The notes: generated by a model from the sequence alone, not told the origin. A stretch of 64,000 nt of DNA from Ottelia alismoides (GCA_037367405.1 JAZKJV010010119.1:992001-1056000); one strand, 5' to 3'; shown: positions 12,493 through 24,126, counted from the first letter of the stretch. Program-made: numbers and translations.

Positions 12493-13060
12493 ATTACTCT
12501 AGTAATTTATTTAGTAATTAACAACTATGAGCGGTATTCAGAAAACTAAGGTTGTATTAAGATCCTTTGATTTTAATAATTGACTGTAGTACCATTCACA
12601 AGTCATTGTCCCTTATATACATCATGCTAAGACACATAGGATCTGACCTTCGGCCTTGATTCATCCCACGATCATGGTAGATCAAGAGGTGTCTAGGTAA
12701 TTAGTGTCTATGATAGTGATGACCTATGAGATGGGTCAAAGGTTATAAGCATTAGAGCGAAGACTTAATGCCACAATGAGAGATCAAAGTCATCTAGACC
12801 CGTGGATTATAGGGTTGAGGGTTATATTCACCATCATAATAAAAGAGTCTATATACCATCAGTCCATAGAATTTGTTTGCTCAACTACATTTGGAGGAGC
12901 AATGGAGGAGGCACTTCGTAGGCATTTTAAAAAAATAAAAGTATTTTATTCCTATTCTAAGGATAAGATTCCGATAAAATCACAAAACCATTATCTAACT
13001 AAGGAACCAGGAGGTCAATTATAATTCAAGAAGATCTTAGAAGACTGTGTAGGACAGATT
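12493..13060 (+). other. Residual leader of Tekay-type element, gag absent
   Basis: About 570 bases lie between the primer site and the protease end. An 82-codon ORF (12776-13024) has no gag or zinc-knuckle signature I can recognise, and a full gag would need far more room. Gag and the front of protease have therefore been deleted or replaced. Confidence 0.55.
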
Positions 13061-13336
13061 ACAGGGCATCAGTCACCGGCTTATTTTCTACTTATCGAAA
13101 TGAATTATTTTTATCTCATCCTCTGGATGGATTGGCTAGAATGGCATCATGCATGTTTTGATTGTTTTCAGAAGACAGTAATATTTCACCTTCCTAACTC
13201 GATAGAGTTCCGATTCATTGGAAAGGCATCCAATGATAATATCGAATATATCTCTACATTGAAGGCACACCAGTTGTTAGAGCAAGGGTGACAAGGTTAT
13301 TTAGCCTATGTAACCACTACATCAGGGCCAGAGAGA
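13061..13336 (+). pseudogene. C-terminal protease remnant of Tekay-type pol
   Basis: The frame at 13100 reads LILWMDWLEWHHACFDCF and QKTVIFHLPN, the conserved tail of Ty3/gypsy aspartic proteases, but the active-site Asp region is gone. A TGA at 13289-13291 interrupts the frame, which otherwise continues in phase into the reverse transcriptase ORF at 13337. Confidence 0.75.
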
Positions 13337-14818
13337 ATGATGTATGATATACCTAGAGTGTGCGAATTTCCTGATGTATTTTCAGAGGAACTACCTGGAT
13401 TACCACCCGAGCGAGAGACTGAATTTGAAATCTCTCTCATACTTGATACTCATCCTATCCCTATCCCTCCGTATAGGATGGCACCAGCTGAGTTACGAGA
13501 GTTAAAGGTACAGTTGCAAGAACTGTTAGATAAAGGATTCATTCGTCCTAGTACTTCACCATGGGGTGCACCTGTCTTATTTGTAAGGAAAAAGGATGGG
13601 TCAATGCGGTTGTGCATTGACTATAGACAACTAAACAAGAAGACCGTAAAGAACAATTATCCTCTGCCAAGAATAGATGATCTCTTTGATCAGTTATAGG
13701 GTTCAACTGTGTATTCCAAGATTGACTTATGATCTGGATACCATCAATTGAAGATAAAAGATGTGGATATCCCCATGATAGCCTTTCAAACTAGATATGG
13801 ACATTATGAGTTCTTAGTTATGCCTTTTGGACTAACAAATGCCCCAACAGCCTTCATGGATCTCATGAATAGAGTATTCAAGGAGTTCTTAGATCACTTT
13901 GTAGCAGTCTTTATTGATGATGTGCTTATTTACTCCAAGGATAAGTATCTGCATGAACACCATCTCAGGCAGGCACTTGAAACTCTAAGGAAGAACAAGT
14001 TGTATGCTAAATATAGAAAAAGTGACTTCTGGCTATCTGAAGTATCTTTCTTAGGCCATGTTATTTTTGGGGAAGGTATATCGGTTGATCCTGCAAAGGT
14101 TAGTGCGGTGATGAGTTGGGAACGCTCGAAGACTGTCATACAAATACAATCTTTTCTGGGATTAGCTGGATATTATAGAAGATTTGTAAAGGACTTTTCA
14201 CGAATAGCATTGCCAATGACTAGGTTGACCCAGAAGGAAGTTCCATTCATACGGTCAGATGCATGCGAAACTAGTTTCCAAACACTAAAACAATGCCTGA
14301 CATCTACACCCATCCTTACTCTACCCTCGGGGAGTGAAGGGTTTACAATGTACACTGATGCATCCAAAGAAGGACTTGGGACGGTTCTTATGCAACATGG
14401 TAAGGTAGTTGCATATGCATCACGACATCTCAGCACATATGAGAAGAACTACCCAACACATGACCTTGAATTAGATGCCCTAGTTTTTGCTTTAAAGATT
14501 TGGAGACACTACATGTATGGTATTACTTTTGAAATCTTCACCTATCATAAAAGCTTGAAATATCTGTTTGATCAAAGAGAGCTCAATATGAGACATAGAC
14601 GGTGGCTAGAGTTGTTGAAAGATTACGATTGCAGTATTTCCTACCACCCCAGTAAGGGGAACGTTGTAGTAGATGCCCTAAGTAGAAGAACTTATTCACA
14701 TGGGTTGGTGAGTGCTATCGACTTCTGGGGTGTACTATCAGCATTAAGTGAATGGACACCATTTGATAGTAGTGCTTATAGTATAACTATTCCTCACCAA
14801 TACAAACCAGAGATATAA
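13337..14818 (+). pseudogene. Reverse transcriptase and RNase H of Tekay-type element
   Basis: The enzyme copies element RNA to DNA. The frame from 13337 has the fingers motifs ([20 protein letters not shown]) and is broken in phase by TAG at 13697 and TGA at 13730. From 13748 a 356-codon frame holds MPFGLTNAP, the catalytic box FIDD (residues 55-58), the connection [16 protein letters not shown] (136-151), RNase [12 protein letters not shown] (201-211, catalytic Asp 204) and the end motif VDALSRR. Catalytic residues are present, so inactivity comes from the stops. The last stop (TAA, 14816) and a frameshift near 14880 separate it from integrase. Confidence 0.92.
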
Positions 14819-14919
14819 GATAAAATAAAGAAAGGACAGGAGGATGATTCGGTCCTTAAAGACTTGAGACAACACTTGAGAAGAATGAGATAGAGGAATT
14901 CAAGATACAAGCTGGGATA

Positions 14920-16203
14920 TTGTATAACCATCATAGAGTTTGTGTACCAAATACACCTGAACTGAGGAAAGACATCTTACATGAAGCTCATTGTTCTATA
15001 TTATCTATTCATCCAGGAATTACGAAGATGTATATGGATCTTCACTCATACTTATGGTGGCCAGGAATGATGAAAGATGTCATTGAGTTTGTGAATTCAT
15101 GTTTCACTTACCAACAGGTAAAAGCTTCACACCAAAAGCCACCAGGATTGTTACAACCCCTCCCCATACCTGAGTGGAAATGGGAAAGTATTTCCATGGA
15201 CTTCATTACTGGCTTACCTCAGACAACTGGTGATAAGGATAGTATCTGGGTTATAACAGATCGTCTGACCAAGGTCGCATACATTATTCCAGTAATCCTA
15301 TCTTTCACTTCAGACCAACTTGCTGAGTTATATATTACACATGTGATCCGCCTTTATGGTATCCCAAAGGAAATAGTTTCCGATCGAGATTCACGATTCA
15401 CCTCACACTATTGGGAGAAATTCATGAAATCCTTAGGCACACAGCTATGCTTGAGCACAACATATCATCCACAAACAGATGGTCTATCAGAACGAATTAT
15501 TCAGACTTTAGAGGATATGTTACGAGCTTGTCCCTTAGAATGGAAAGGATCATGGTTGAAACATTTGCCTCTTGCAGAATTTACATACAACAACAGTTAC
15601 CATACAAGTATTGGCATGGCACCATTTGAAGCACTATATGGACGTAGGTGTACTACTCCTCTATGTTGGCAAGAGGTTGGGATAAAGAACCTTTATGATT
15701 CAGATAGACTTCAGGAGACACGGGAAGCTGTAGAGCTTGCTCGAAAAAGACTATTAACTGCTCAGAGTCGCCAGAAAAGCTATAGTGATACCAGGCAAAG
15801 AGACCTTGAGTTTGAAGTAGGGGACTTTATATTTCTCAAATTATCACCTATGATGGAAGTTCAGAGGTTTGGCTTGCGTGGGAAATTGGCACCCAGGTTC
15901 GTGGGTCCATTTGAAATTGTTCAACGGATTAGAAAAGTCGCTTATAGACTTGCGCTTCCTCCACATCTTTCGAGAATACATGATGTATTTCATGTATCAA
16001 ATCTGAGAAAGTATGTTAGGGATCCAGAGCATAAGATAAGTTATGATGATTTACATGTTGAGCCAGACTTGACATACCAAGAGATACCTGTGCAAATACA
16101 TGAAAGGGATATCAAGAAGTTTAGAAACAAAGAGGTGCCTCTAGTTAAAGTATTGTGGCGGAACCAAGAGTTTGAAGAATCCACATGGGAACCTGAGGCA
16201 TAA
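14920..16203 (+). pseudogene. Integrase with chromodomain-like tail, Tekay-type element
   Basis: A 427-codon frame inserts element DNA in the family. The zinc-binding part has H24, H31 and C61, but the second cysteine is replaced by tyrosine (Y64, TAC at 15109-15111). The catalytic triad is D94 (MDFITGLP), D155 (VSDRDSRF) and E191, with the normal DD35E spacing. RFVGPFEIVQRI is the GPF/Y module, and the tail VKVLWRNQEFEESTWEPEA resembles the chromodomain that guides chromoviruses to heterochromatin. The frame itself is intact; it is called a pseudogene because it is cut off from upstream pol and has lost a zinc ligand. Confidence 0.9.
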
Positions 16204-16840
16204 ATGAGAGAGAAATACTCGTACTTGTTTGAATGATAACACTATCTATTATGTATATGTTCATTATAAATGAAAGGATGTTCATTCTCTTTAAGGTTGT
16301 TATGCATGTATCTCTAGTCTCGAGGACGAGACTTCCTTTAAGGTTGTTATAATTGTAAAGTCATGAACTTGGCATCTCTCGGATCCTATATCATAAGATC
16401 CGAATCATCAAGAGAAAACCAACATAATTTGTTTCGTGTGAATCAGACTTTATTTCGATTTGTTATGATTTTCGGAAGAAAGAGAAGTAAGGAGTTAAGA
16501 CGTCACTAACCCATAATGACTGTCACTAAGACTACTTAAGCACGATTAAAGAAACTAATAACGGATTAAAAATCACTAATGATCATTAGCTAACACTAAT
16601 CAATAGTTAGCAAAAGATAAGCGCAAGCCGCGAAAGCTAAATCGCGATTAGTGAAAGTTAATTATGATTAGTGTTAATTAAGCATCATTAGCGAATCTAG
16701 AATCCTCTGGAATGTTCTAACTTAAGCCCTAAGTTTCAGATAAGTTTTGGCCAAAACCATGGGCCAAAACCATGAGCTGCTAACCGCGATTAAAGGCTAA
16801 ACCATGGTTTACTAAACATGGTTATCGGTTTTCTGGAGCC

Positions 16841-16848
16841 TATAAATA
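16841..16848 (+). promoter_or_regulatory. TATA box in Tekay-type 3' LTR
   Basis: TATAAATA is in the same context as 12238-12245 of the 5' LTR. In the 3' LTR it could drive readout into flanking DNA. Confidence 0.6.
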
Positions 16849-17465
16849 CCCTCCCACCCATTCATTCTCTACGATTTCCGCTACCACCACCACCCCAAGG
16901 GCTAGGGTTGAGAGGTCGGGAGGAGGAGTGAGAGGCAGGGAAAAAGCGCTAGCGAAGCGCTGCCAAGAGAACGGGGAGGAGGAAGGTATGATCCTCTCTT
17001 AGTTTGCTTCGTAAGCTAGGCTTTCAATTCATCCTCTTTTCTTCCAAGTTTTGTTCTTGATTCATCTTTCTTTCTGATTTTTTTCTTGTTGTGGTTTGAG
17101 GAGAAATCTGTGGAATACCCAACTTAGGTGTGCGCGGTTGTGCACGTCAGTGAACCCTGTGATTCGTCACACATTCAGTCACCTGAGATGCGTGGTGTCT
17201 ACCGATTATCCATTGCTTATTGTTCTTTCTTTTCCACTTTTATGGTTATTTTGATGGAGAAATCTGTGTAATACCCTACTTAGGTGCGGGTGGCTGTGCA
17301 CATCAATGAACCCTGTGATTCGTCACCCGTTCACTCTCCTAAGATGCGGGGTGTCTACCGATTCTCCATCGCTTGCAGTTTAATTATATTCTTTCAGTTT
17401 CACTATTATTTTCCTCTCGATTGATTTTATAGAGGAAACTCTTTTCATTTTATTTTGAATTATAT

Positions 17466-17600
17466 CCCGATATAAGGAGAAACTTTGCCGAATTTTTCCG
17501 AGAAATATGTCCCGATATAAGGGGAAACTCTGCCGAAATTTTTCGAGAAATATGTCCCGATATAAGGGGAAACTCTGTCGAAATTTCAAGAGAAAATATG
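17466..17600 (+). repeat. Three-copy 45-bp tandem repeat in Tekay-type 3' LTR
   Basis: The unit beginning cccgatataagg recurs at 17466, 17511 and 17556, a period of exactly 45 bases, with few differences between copies. The unit is a multiple of three and stays open on both strands, which produces spurious repetitive ORFs. Confidence 0.88.
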
Positions 17601-18012
17601 TTCTTGGTGTTCTTCCTGTTCTTCACGTTCTGTGTTCTTCGTTCGTTCTTCGCGTTCTTGACACATTCTTAGCGTTTTTGATACGAAAATGAAATTCGAT
17701 CGTTTCAGGAGCTTTTAATCATCCTTTCAAAAAACGAAACATGATAAAGCACTGCATACGCGAGAGAGAGCTCGATTAGGTAACAAAATCCTTCCTTTTG
17801 TTGTTGGGTTTTCATATGAGATCGTTGAAATTTCTGATTCTATGTTCTTTGCTACGAAGAACCCTAATTTTTCTATTTTTGAGAAAATATGAAAAATTAG
17901 TTTGTGATTTCAACTAAAATAAGGTATAAGCATCGAATTGATGCAGTGGCTTGGAAAGTTAGGGTTTGGAAGTTAAAATGAGCATAATTATGAGTATATA
18001 AATATATGAATT

Positions 18013-18034
18013 AATATATATATATATATATATA
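18013..18034. repeat. (TA)n microsatellite
   Basis: A plain run of TA dinucleotides lies inside the Tekay-type 3' LTR. Confidence 0.8.
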
Positions 18035-19134
18035 AGTCTATACTCACTATTTTATGGTTATGCAAATATAAGGTTGGATTGAGGAATTGCATCTGGGGAT
18101 TGATATTTGTTGGTTTGGATCATGAAAAAAATCATGTGTGACGTTAAGAAATGACTGGGAGTAGAAGTATTGGTCAGGCATGCAACCTGTAGGTTTGTCG
18201 GAAGGAACCCGTATTGGTGTGACCCTACCTAGGTGGTACACGGTTGCCTTTTTTTGATAAGTGTGCACGAAATGAATGATTTGCAATGCGTGGTATCGAG
18301 TGTCAATGTATTCGGGTTGAACGACGGAAGATGTGATCGTGCCATGTGGAGGCATGGGTGGTTCAGTAGCGGCTGAGTCTCGATAACATGTATTTAAGCC
18401 GCTAGGTTATAATGTTAGCCTGAGGTTTTAAGCAATCGAGTCCTCGAGGATGGTGTGCTCATTTATTTTCCAAGCTGAGGGCTTGAGACCCTGTTTAATA
18501 AAAGAAAAGGAAAATTATCAGGCTAGTATTGGAGGATTGGTTGAGGTGACGTGCGACAGCATAAGCTCACCAGATCAACGCAATCTCAAATCCTGAAGTA
18601 TCCACAGCTTCAGAGTCTAATAATGGTGGGGTTCCCCTGGACTAATCCCTGATATGGAATAGAACATAATAAGACTTAAATTAATGAGAAGGAATGAAAT
18701 TTTTTGTGACAACAAGTTTTGAAAAATTACCCATTTTTACTTTTCTCTTCTTAGTTACTTAGCACTCGCTAATTGTTATCCTATGATTTATTGGAAAACC
18801 CAACAGGTGTCGGTGAGCCATCGCAAGGACTTTAAAAATCCATCCAGCTTACATACTAGACATCCAACCAGCCACAATAACTTTTCTTTGTAAGGTAGTT
18901 AGTAATATTTCTGTGTATTTCCTTTAAGATGATGTACATGTAAAGGGTTGTAGTAGGACAATGGATCATGTAAATTTTATTTTGTGAATGGCAAAGTGTT
19001 GAAATATTTCCTTCTGAGTATTTTTATTTGCAGTCTGTTTCTGAATGTTAGCTGTGATTGCTTAATAAATTATTGCTGAGTAACCAGATTCGGATATGGG
19101 AGGATCCGACGGCCTGGGAATTGGGGTCGCGACA

Positions 19135-19419
19135 CCCTATCTCCCCCTACTTTATTTCTGGTCGATCAGGTCTAGTTTTGACCTTCTCTCGTGGTTCGGG
19201 TCAGCCTGTATCTATTACATATTTATAATCTTTTTTTATTTTTTTCTTTACTTTTCCTTTATTTATTTATTTATTTTAGGTTTAAACAATAATATGTGTA
19301 CAATATTCATACACAAATGCAAGTTAGTAAGAATATGGAGTTAGTATTATATAAAAGTGTTTTATAAGGTATTTTAAGCTTAAATAAAAGAATAAAGATG
19401 ATGAAATGTAGATTCATCA
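19135..19419 (-). repeat. 5' LTR of E1, proximal part
   Basis: On the minus strand the LTR starts TGATGAATC at 19419 and matches 721-1005 of element A. It joins 11761 once the Tekay-type element and one CCCTA copy (19135-19139) are removed. The flank ctaag (19420-19424) is the candidate target duplication of E1. Confidence 0.78.
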
Positions 19420-19424
19420 CTAAG

Positions 19425-19690
19425 TCTTCTCTCCATATGGTCAACTTGACCCTCTTTAGCTCGGGCTCCAAGATCTAACCTCCACATAGCTCCTTGAGAG
19501 TCTCTCTACGGGTCCTGATCAAATCTAATATGGTCAGAAAGCTCAAGAGATATATATAGCCACAATGATAAAACAATTAAATATGATAAAATTAATAAAA
19601 AGCACTCAAACAAACAAGGCTCAACTTTAATAGCTCAAAAGTCACTAAATCACTAAAATTAAATATAATAAAAAATATTAATCAAGTCGT
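19425..19690 (-). other. Leader remnant of element C
   Basis: About 265 bases lie between the primer site of C and the E1 insertion point. No coding sequence is visible. Confidence 0.5.
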
Positions 19691-19708
19691 ATCCACGTAA
19701 TGGTGCCA
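19691..19708 (-). other. tRNA-Asp-type primer-binding site of element C
   Basis: The minus strand reads tggcaccattacgtggat. It keeps the TGGC.CC.TT..... GG pattern of the primer sites at 24497 (E2) and 61078 (E3), which match the 3' end of plant tRNA-Asp, the usual Athila primer. Confidence 0.65.
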
Positions 19709-19710
19709 TC

Positions 19711-22342
19711 TAAAAAACTCACCGAGCACGTATGTTAATTCGTACTTGTTATAGCACGACACTCACTCAACGAATCATGTAGAACCGAGAGAAGAATCTA
19801 TGCGAGGAGTGTCTCAGCTTGAATTTATATCCCGAGCAAGTCTGTGGTCGAACACATGGACACAACAGATTTACTTTTTTATTAAGGTTCAATAATGGTA
19901 ATCAAGCTACTAAGAGGGCCTATCTAGATTGGGTCAGGTCACAATGCATAATAAAATGTATAAATGACATTTTTGGTGATTTTTTATGCAATTTAAAAAA
20001 AGCTACAAAATGCACATAAAAGCAAGCTCACCAAATGGACCTAAGTGAAAAGATGTTTTGATTAATTTAAGCTCCTGAAATTCTCAACCAAAGATCTAAA
20101 TAATCCCTTAACCCAAATTTTTTCATGAATTAAGAATCAAGAAATGACCCAGGTTTAAAATGCATAACATTTGAAGGCAACTTTAATGAATGATCAATTA
20201 AGCTCCAAAAGTCACATTAATTAAGGAATTAAAAGTTAAATAAATTTCAAATTTAGTTCTTGGAAATTTAGTAATGGTCAATCAAATCAAAGTGCAAAGT
20301 GGTGCACCTTAATCTGTTTATCAAGTTAATTAATTAGAAAAATTAAGCTGAAATAATAACCTATGTTATCTGAATTTTCATTCACACACAATAGGTTACA
20401 AACAGAATCCAATTAGCCCACATTAAAGAGAACTAAACGAGCATCAAAATGAGACTAATTCCATGTAATTTTGATAGATGATTCTCAAGTTATTAACAAA
20501 TCAATTTAGGGGCCTATTTGTTATAAAACTTGAACTTTTTCATTCATAAAGTTCCAAACTGGGGCATAAATGCAATTAACAAAAGCCATAGGGGCCTACA
20601 TGCATTTTTCACAATATGTGGAAGGGTAAAAAGGCAATAACATAAACACAAGGCTTATCTTACAATTTGTCACACGGTACGCTCTGTGCACGCACACAAT
20701 CAAAGACATATTGGACACTTCCTAGGGTCCCAGTGCAAATTTTCCACGTCATGTGCACGAAACACGTGAGAGGGTTGAGGATGGGGGCATGACTTGGTCT
20801 GCACGTGGCATATTTATGTAGGCTCAGAGGAGGCTCAGGCACCCAAGGCTGAGGGATGAATCGATGCTTCGGCTGGAGGCCCGAGTTTGATCACAATCGC
20901 CAAATCTGATAAGGGTGATCAAATAACATGTGTTCTTCCCCCTCCTCCGTAAGGGGCAGCATACGGGTAGAGCTTCGGCTACAGAGCCTTTGCTGCTCCT
21001 GATGAATCTGATGGTAGTGAAGATCAGAGAGGATAGTTGAAGCCTCCATGAGGGTGCTGTGAAGATGGAGGACCTCGGATGAGGTCCGGAGTTGTGTGTG
21101 GAGGAGGGTCTCGCTGCTGTGAAGCTCGAGATCAGAGGATCTATATGAATTCCAGCCAATAAAGGTACTTGGGGGACCAGCGTGTGTTAGTGCATAATCG
21201 ACGCAGAAGGGAATACGATGGGGGAGTTATGAGGTGAAGAGGGGGCTCGTTAGAGAGTGGAGGAGGTGATCCATGAGATGGCTCCATCCTTTGCGTAGCT
21301 AGAGGTGGAGCGGAGCGGATGAGGTAGTAGAGAAGGGAAGATGGGCAAATGAAATCGGTGCAAAGGTGTTGGGAGAGAGATCGATCTCGTGTGGTCACCA
21401 GAAGGAGGTAACGATGGAAGTGTGTGCAATAATAAATCATAGGAACAATAAAGAAATGAATAAATGGAGAAAGGAACAATGGATCACCTGAGGAGAACGA
21501 TGGAGGACTGGGGCGAACTTGAGGATAGAATGGACCTCTGGAGTGGAGCTCAGAGTGCTCCGGTACTCGCTTAACATGTCTGAGAACAAAGGCGTTAAGC
21601 TGGAGCAGTTGATAGGCTGAAACTCACTTGAGAAGGTGAGGATCTCACTGGCAAGAATGCTCTGTCTACGCTCATGATCACTCTCTCTCTCTTCCTGTCA
21701 CGAAGGTAGAGTATGGAGTTCAGGGTTCTCACGCATAAAGGCGGATGCATGTGAATTGAGGCCGAGGTGGAGTATTTGAAGGAAAGGGAGGTGAGGTGTA
21801 GGTAGTGGAGACATGGGTTCATCAGCTCATAGAGGAATAGGTAAGAGGAGAGAGAGGAGGGCACTTGTTAGGCGAAGACGAGGGACGGTTTGGATTTGAC
21901 CCCGCGAGGTCAAGAGGGTGAGGGGTTTATCGGAGTCGTGGGAAAAATGGAAAGGGAGAAGGTAATGGTGAGGGAGATTGTGGGGCGAGAGGTAGGAGAA
22001 GAGGTTCTGACCATTAGATCTCACGTTCCAACAGTCTGGATAGGGGTAGAAGTGGGCAGATCAGATCAGATCAAAGGATCCGATCGAGCGATTGAGAGGA
22101 GAGCGGAAGGGGCGGCTAGGATGCAATCAGTAGCGAGATCAGATGGTTGAGATGAGATGGGAAACATAGAGAGAGCTCATCCGTTGGATGGGCAACCATC
22201 CAATGGTTGCGATGGAAGCTGGAAGGTAGCTCAGACGAATAACAAGGGAGATGATTAAAAGATGGAGATGCGTGCGGAAGTGCACGGATGAGATGAAGGC
22301 GGCCTGGGGAGAATCAGATGACCTTGGTAGGGGCCGGGTGGC
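19711..22342 (-). repeat. 5' LTR of element C, distal part
   Basis: The minus strand continues the LTR interrupted at 37430. It holds the GC-rich core (about 20690-22340) and an AT-rich end that closes just before the primer site. The duplicated GTGGC at 22338-22342 marks the E2 insertion. ORFs here (for example 20824-21159 or 21595-21864, minus) are not shared with related LTRs and are not called genes. Confidence 0.68.
22338..22342. repeat. Left target-site duplication of E2
   Basis: GTGGC here is repeated at 37425-37429, immediately outside the E2 LTR ends. Confidence 0.85.
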
Positions 22343-23374
22343 TGATGAATCTCAGATTAATCACTCTAAATCTCATTAATTAAGCTCAAATCCCACAAAA
22401 TCAGCAACATTTCTGCATCTATTCTGCATAAATAGCATTCATACATGTTTTCATAAGAATTGCATTTTATCCACTATTTATGCACAAAATAAGAAGCCAA
22501 AAATCCCAGCCAAAATTGACCTGTAAATAGCCTAACTCCCCTGATTTTTAACTCATTCATGCTATCTCCGAATGACCCAAAACACCTCCACCGTATACAT
22601 ATCACTAACAAGAATAAATGAAAAATACAAAAAGAAATCACTAACCCTGATAAGTGGACCAAACACCCAAACCCTAGTTTCAGGATTGTCAGACTAAAAA
22701 CCTCATATCTTCCCCATCTAGTGTCTGTTTTAATCCTACTCACGTATGAACTAATGTACATTGAATTACCTTCAAAACAAGACCAAGTTCAAGTGAATCA
22801 GAGCTCATATGTGAAAGTTGGGTTTTGGGCCTCTTTTGTACATTTTGTATTTTAGCGGTTTTTGACCTATTATTTTATGTACATACTTAACCTATTTTAG
22901 TTTATTTCTTTTTCGTTTGTCTTCTTTGATGAAAGTTTTATTAAATTGAGCAAAAATCCAAATCCATACCGAGCTTGAAATCAAATAAACAAATTGGGTC
23001 CGAGTCTTCAGTAACCGACTGTACAAAATTGGTCTTTTTCATATTTTTTTATTCTTTTTCTTAATTAATAAAAATCCAAAAAAATTAGATTAATGTGTAA
23101 ATATTTATCTTTGATTTTATCATATTTTTTTGAGATTTTTATCTGGTTTAAAAATGATAAAAAATTATAAAACCCAAAAATCGAGGTATTCTCTATACAT
23201 GGGATACACCAAAAATATCACTTTGTGCATTTTATCGATTTTGGTTTTGATGTCTTCATAAAAGTTGTAGATCTCATCGAGATGAGGAACTTTCATGAAG
23301 AAACTTTTTCGATTAGAGGCCATTTGCTATTTATTATGTATTTTACAAAGTTTTATTTCTAGATTTTTTTGGTG

Positions 23375-23411
23375 CTGACACGTGACAACTCCTTGAGCCG
23401 CCACGTGTCAG
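23375..23411 (+). promoter_or_regulatory. Paired G-box inverted repeat in E2 5' LTR
   Basis: ctgacacgtg (23375-23384) and cacgtgtcag (23402-23411) are perfect 10-base inverted copies, each containing CACGTG, 17 bases apart. bZIP and bHLH factors bind such G-boxes in plants. Diverged counterparts sit in the other Athila-type LTRs here (35051-35088, 44631-44666, 58153-58190, minus 37441-37477). Confidence 0.6.
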
Positions 23412-24126
23412 TCGTTTTTGGCATTTTTATTCATTTCTTTTTATTAAAAAAATTAAAAACCCCCGCACGTGCGAGGCACGTGCTGCCCAGGCATGCGCCA
23501 AGCACGTGCATTGTCCTCATCCCATTAGCCTCCACGTGGCGATCTCCTGGCCGCCCGATCTCGGCCAATCGGACGGTCGGGGAGCATCGTCCTCCCAGGC
23601 CTCCTGTCCCAATCAATCGCCGCCCAAATACACGAAATCTTTCCAGGGGCTTGATTGGAAAGAAGACAGCGTCGTGACGTTCAGTGCAGTCTCACTTGGA
23701 AGAAGAACGCGAAGAAGTGTCGTGTATCCCCTATCGTCGCTAGATCTCAGATCTTCAGATCAAACCTCCCCCGCGAATCCCTCGTGCGCCGCCGCCGCAT
23801 CCAATCGGTTCCTCCTCTCCGCCAATCCCCTCATCAGATCTTCACCCGATCTCGTCAAACCGTTCGACCCCAATCGAGTCCCCAATTCCCCGACCTTCCA
23901 TCTCCGATCGGCCATGACTCTTCTATTTAAGACAGTCTCCGCCTTCTCCAACAACCATCCGCCGTACGTCTCCTTCCGACCCTGACACCTAAGGATCGGT
24001 GTGATCCGAGAACTACCCACTTCTCGTCGCAGCCTAGTCGTCAGCACCGTTGCTCCACTTCGGTGTCCTCACCATCGAGACCTACTCCTAGGTATTCCTC
24101 CTCCTCTCCCTGTTGCACCTTTCATC

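Larger units (their letters stand above)
11762..19134 (+). mobile_element. Tekay/Del-type Ty3/gypsy chromovirus, defective
   Basis: This 7.4-kb plus-strand element is inserted in the 5' LTR of E1 with 5-bp duplications. In order it has a 713-bp 5' LTR, a degenerate initiator-Met primer site, a short non-coding leader, the end of protease, reverse transcriptase, RNase H, integrase with a C-terminal chromodomain-like segment, and a 2,781-bp 3' LTR. Gag and most of protease are missing. Order RT-RH-IN and the chromodomain-like tail place it in the Ty3/gypsy chromoviruses; the pol sequence is closest to the Tekay/Del clade as I know it. Three internal stops, a fourth stop after RNase H and a frameshift disable pol. 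Confidence 0.9.
16354..19134 (+). repeat. 3' LTR of Tekay-type element
   Basis: This 2,781-bp repeat opens TGTAAAGTC and closes GCGACA just before the CCCTA duplication. It holds a TATA box at 16841-16848, a diverged duplication (17098-17220 against 17257-17375), a three-copy 45-bp tandem array (17466-17600) and a TA run at 18013-18034. The polypurine tract expected just before 16354 is not recognisable; 16321-16353 reads only cgaggacgag followed by mixed sequence. Confidence 0.88.
4100..19424 (-). mobile_element. Athila-type LTR retrotransposon E1 with large internal deletions
   Basis: This is a minus-strand element. Its 5' LTR runs from 19419 to 19135 and, after a nested Tekay-type element, from 11761 to about 8650. 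A leader (about 8650-8040), a protease remnant, a reverse transcriptase/RNase H remnant (to about 5583) and a 3' LTR-like piece (5583-4100) follow. Compared with E2, gag is missing (about 3.1 kb between leader and protease in E2, about 0.1 kb here), and integrase with the rest of the 3' internal region is missing. The 3' LTR-like piece is clearly diverged from the 5' LTR, so it may belong to another subfamily or have been exchanged. The 5-bp flank at the 5' end is ctaag (19420-19424). Confidence 0.65.

Noticed and set aside
17380..17589. Repetitive 69-codon ORF on the minus strand
   Set aside because: It is produced by the 45-bp tandem repeat, whose length is a multiple of three.
17466..17600. 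CRISPR-like array
   Set aside because: The three 45-base units are contiguous with no spacers; this is a plant LTR tandem repeat.
16354..19134. Separate insertion inside the Tekay-type 3' LTR to explain the length difference
   Set aside because: The 3' LTR length is normal for this clade and no target duplication was seen around 17068; deletion in the 5' copy is simpler.
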